Below, piece after piece: positions 32,094-34,215 of a stretch of 34,215 nucleotides of DNA (positions are counted from its first letter, which is position 1; every line of letters begins with the position of its first letter). The notes beneath the pieces were generated by a model that saw only the letters and a program-made list of their open reading frames with translations, ran no database searches and had not been told where the DNA came from. The DNA lies in the NCBI GenBank assembly GCA_947452925.1, contig CANGFK010000007.1, forward strand, positions 1-34,215. The letters run 5' to 3'. The DNA is from Chitinophagaceae bacterium. GTDB taxonomy: Bacteria; Bacteroidota; Bacteroidia; Chitinophagales; Chitinophagaceae. The position numbers and the translations under genes are program-made.

Positions 32094-32232
32094 TTAGTGA
32101 TGAGTTATAAGTTACTAGTGGTAAGCAATTGTGCATAAAAATAGCTTGCATTTATAGCATTAGCCTCAAACACTACCTAATATTGCATTGGGAATAGCAT
32201 CTATTCCCCAATAGTAACTCTACATATATAGG

Positions 32233-32262
32233 AACAGCCTCCCACGTGGAGGCTGTTTCGCT
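32233..32262 (+). terminator. Intrinsic terminator after the superoxide dismutase gene
   Basis: AACAGCCTCC and GGAGGCTGTT form a perfect 10-bp stem with a 5-nt loop, followed by TTCGCTTTT. It lies about 140 nt past the stop codon. Confidence 0.7.
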
Positions 32263-32270
32263 TTTAAGAT

Positions 32271-32332
32271 ACAGGGTTCTGGTTGCAGTTTACCAGTAAC
32301 TTGTATCTTGTAACCTGCAACTAGAACCCTGT
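32271..32332. repeat. Inverted repeat with ACTAGTAACTTGTA-type low-complexity DNA
   Basis: ACAGGGTTCTGGTTGCAG (32271-32288) and its near-perfect complement (32315-32332, one G-U in RNA) flank 26 nt made of 'agtaacttgtatcttgtaac'. A similar 'agtaatttgtaacctgtatcttgcaac' continues up to the next gene. Related 'gatgagttataagttactagtgg' sequence also follows the SOD stop. Confidence 0.6.
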
Positions 32333-32365
32333 AACTAGTAATTTGTAACCTGTATCTTGCAACTA

Positions 32366-32947
32366 ATGGACTACTTCGTCATCTACAAACCCTACTTGGT
32401 TCTGTCGCAGTTTTCTGCGGTGGAGGGCAAACAGACACTTGCCGATTACTTTGATGTTCCAAAGGATGTTTATCCTGTGGGGCGATTGGATTATGACAGT
32501 GAGGGTCTGTTGATTCTGACCAATGATAAACAACTAAATAATCGCTTGTTGAATCCTTTGTTTGCGCATGAACGGGAATATTGGGTGCAAGTAGATGGAG
32601 CTGTTACCCAAGAAGCAGTGGAGCAATTGCGGAAAGGAGTATCCATCAATATTGATGGAAAACAATATCGTACGAAGCCATGCAAAGCCAGTCTTTTTGA
32701 AGAGCCGCCCTTTGTTCCGGAAAGAAATCCTCCTATCCGATTTAGAAAAGAAATACCTGCTCCTTGGCTTCGCCTGCAGTTAAAGGAAGGTAAGAACAGA
32801 CAAGTGAGACGCATGACTGCCGCCGTTGGGTTTCCTACTTTACGATTGATACGGCATCGGATTGAAAAGCTAACCATCGAACATTTGCAACCCGGCGAAA
32901 TGATGGAAATGGAGCAAAAGGAGTTGTATAAGTTGTTGTTTGGGTAA
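32366..32947 (+). CDS. Pseudouridine synthase, RsuA/RluE type
   Basis: It isomerises a uridine in rRNA to pseudouridine; similarity in length and motif order to RluE (23S rRNA U2457) makes that the best guess. There is no N-terminal S4 domain. The catalytic Asp lies in 'VGRLDYDSEGLLILTND' (residues about 34-50), preceded by 'YFVIYKPYLVLSQF', the family's KP motif. 'LKEGKNRQVRRMTAAVGFPTLRLIRHRI' (about 139-166) is the second conserved region. I use ATG 32366, as the TTG at 32357 falls in the repeat-like upstream sequence. It is flanked by long intergenic gaps and probably monocistronic. Confidence 0.92.
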   Translation: MDYFVIYKPYLVLSQFSAVEGKQTLADYFDVPKDVYPVGRLDYDSEGLLILTNDKQLNNRLLNPLFAHEREYWVQVDGAVTQEAVEQLRKGVSINIDGKQYRTKPCKASLFEEPPFVPERNPPIRFRKEIPAPWLRLQLKEGKNRQVRRMTAAVGFPTLRLIRHRIEKLTIEHLQPGEMMEMEQKELYKLLFG

Positions 32948-33043
32948 GAATTTTATAGACATGGCTATATGCAATGGTTCTAAGAATTGCTTTTGAGTGC
33001 ATCCTCTATTCATACGCCACCTTGATTTTATGAAAACATACCT

Positions 33044-33136
33044 TTTCATGTTTTTGACAAACCATTATGAATTATTGACAAACCATTGTGTTTTTCACTA
33101 TCCATTATGGGTTATCGACAAACCATTGAGAAAAGG
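33044..33136 (+). repeat. Degenerate ~21-bp tandem repeat, GACAAACCATTATG core
   Basis: CCATT blocks start at 33062, 33083, 33102 and 33123 (spacing 21, 19, 21). The fuller unit is TTGACAAACCATTATGAATTA. A weaker unit (TTATGAAAACATACC) precedes at about 33029. It lies in the 350-bp gap between the pseudouridine synthase and the deoxyhypusine-synthase-like gene. The remainder of that gap (32948-33028, 33137-33268) shows nothing I can name. Confidence 0.75.
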
Positions 33137-33268
33137 GGGGCGTTATTCATTAGTAACAAAGCACAAGTCATAAGTATTAAGCAGATGAAATGGGTAATTT
33201 ACACGTTGAATTGAAAACAAGAATTACTTACAGTTTTAAATAGTAGAAATACTAACGCCCAAAAAAAC

Positions 33269-33276
33269 TATTTTCG
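33269..33276 (+). promoter_or_regulatory. Possible -7 element for the deoxyhypusine-synthase-like gene
   Basis: TATTTTCG, one base off TAnnTTTG and the same string as before actA, lies 22 nt before the ATG at 33298. No clear -33 box. Confidence 0.35.
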
Positions 33277-33297
33277 CCACCGCTAAAAAAGATAATA

Positions 33298-34215
33298 ATG
33301 AATAAAGGACCGGTTTCTCAATTTATAGAACACCACTATCGCCACTTTAATGCAGCGGCATTGGTGGATGCAGCCAAAGGCTACGAAACACACCTTACCG
33401 AAGGAGGTAAAATGATGGTTACCCTTGCTGGTGCCATGAGTACTGCAGAGTTGGGTATTTCTTTTGCCGAAATGATTCGTCAGGGAAAAGTGGATATCAT
33501 CAGTTGTACAGGTGCTAATCTGGAAGAAGACGTGATGAACTTAGTAGCACATAGCCACTACAAACGTGTGCCTAACTATCGTGACCTTACGCCACAGGAT
33601 GAGTGGGATTTGCTGGAGAATCATTACAACCGTGTGACAGATACTTGCATTCCCGAAGAAGAGGCTTTTCGCCGTTTGCAAAAGCACCTGGTGAAACAAT
33701 GGAAAGACGCAGAAGAGAAGGGGGAAAGGTATTTTCCGCATGAGTTTTTGTACAAAACGGTGTTGAGTGGCGAGTTGGAGCAGTACTATGAAATTGATCC
33801 AAAAAACAGCTGGATATTGGCTGCAGCAGAAAAGAATATTCCGATTATCGTTCCGGGTTGGGAAGATAGCACCACAGGAAACATCTTTGCGAGCTATGTG
33901 ATAAAGGGCGAAATGAAAGCTAGCACCGTGAAGAACGGTATAGAATACATGGTGTTTCTGACTGAATGGTACAGAGCAAACAGTGGTGGCAAGGGCGTAG
34001 GATTCTTCCAGATTGGTGGTGGTATTGCTGGCGATTTCCCTATTTGTGTGGTGCCGATGATGTATCAGGATCTGGAATGGCATGATGTGCCGTTCTGGAG
34101 TTATTTCTGTCAGATAAGCGATAGTACTACCTCTTATGGTAGTTATAGTGGTGCTGTACCAAACGAAAAAATAACCTGGGGTAAACTGGATATTCATACC
34201 CCTAAGTTTATTGTA
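33298..34215 (+). CDS. Deoxyhypusine-synthase-like protein (3' end beyond the window)
   Basis: An open frame of 306 codons from ATG 33298 to the window edge, absent from the ORF track because it lacks a stop. 'GGKMMVTLAGAMSTAELGISFAEMIRQGKVDIISCTGANLEEDV' (residues about 38-81) is the NAD-binding part of the deoxyhypusine synthase fold. 'IPIIVPGWEDSTTGNIFASYV' and 'GVGFFQIGGGIAGDFPICVVPM' follow. 'SGAVPNEKITWGKLD' contains the lysine (K296) equivalent to the catalytic Lys of eukaryotic and archaeal enzymes. Bacteria lack the eIF5A substrate, so the bacterial homologue probably transfers the aminobutyl group of spermidine to a small amine acceptor; the product here is unknown. Minus-strand ORFs over this gene are shadows. 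Confidence 0.93.
   Translation, partial: MNKGPVSQFIEHHYRHFNAAALVDAAKGYETHLTEGGKMMVTLAGAMSTAELGISFAEMIRQGKVDIISCTGANLEEDVMNLVAHSHYKRVPNYRDLTPQDEWDLLENHYNRVTDTCIPEEEAFRRLQKHLVKQWKDAEEKGERYFPHEFLYKTVLSGELEQYYEIDPKNSWILAAAEKNIPIIVPGWEDSTTGNIFASYVIKGEMKASTVKNGIEYMVFLTEWYRANSGGKGVGFFQIGGGIAGDFPICVVPMMYQDLEWHDVPFWSYFCQISDSTTSYGSYSGAVPNEKITWGKLDIHTPKFIV

Noticed and set aside
33541-34197. Minus-strand ORF of 218 residues
   Set aside because: It is antisense to the well-supported deoxyhypusine-synthase-like gene, has no recognisable motif, and is open only because of codon use on the other strand.

Overview
The window reads as chromosomal DNA of a Bacteroidota bacterium, most likely from the Chitinophagaceae or a nearby family. 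The evidence is AT-rich intergenic DNA, TAnnTTTG-type -7 promoter elements, almost no Shine-Dalgarno sequences, an LpxC-FabZ fusion gene, and a complete alternative complex III plus aa3-type oxidase locus in the order usual for this phylum. The family assignment is inference; the phylum is well supported.

Left edge (1-1700): an accessory-looking segment. It holds a small XRE-type regulator, a roughly 325-base stretch with extensive long-range inverted repeats (423-747) that looks like an undescribed structured RNA, and a 224-residue protein of unassigned function directly downstream. After that come three copies of a CACAAAGG-type interspersed repeat. This RNA-protein pair is the best candidate here for something undescribed.

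1695-2969: trmB, a small Cys-rich DUF5522 protein and an alkyltransferase-like protein that lacks the acceptor cysteine form a compact cluster.

3214-19159: the respiratory locus. ActA-ActF (alternative complex III, quinol to cytochrome c/CuA) are followed by oxidase subunits II and I, a 30-nt palindromic hairpin, heme O synthase (CtaB), two tandem subunit III proteins and a subunit IV protein, and then a strong terminator. A separate SCO copper chaperone and a DUF420 membrane protein follow. Together they encode electron transfer from quinol through the Fe-S clusters of ActB and the hemes of ActA/ActE to CuA, heme a and heme a3, plus cofactor assembly.

19179-21695 (minus strand): YhhN-like membrane protein, malate dehydrogenase and a thioredoxin-fold protein. 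22439-24538: aldose 1-epimerase and galactokinase. 24563-25998 (minus strand): RidA and a DUF6089 outer-membrane-type protein. 26332-28653: LpxC-FabZ and LpxA (lipid A). FabG (minus strand) converges on LpxA through a strong bidirectional terminator. 29893-32093: LptF/G permease and a Tat-type exported superoxide dismutase. 32366-32947: an RluE-like pseudouridine synthase. The window ends inside a deoxyhypusine-synthase-like gene that the ORF track misses because it has no stop codon in the window.

Three intergenic gaps (about 21980-22100, 29620-29795, 33044-33136) carry degenerate tandem repeats that all have a period of about 21 bp but different consensus sequences. The second has an exact 21-bp register over eight or nine units. 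With the 423-747 structure, these are the features least explained by ordinary gene annotation.
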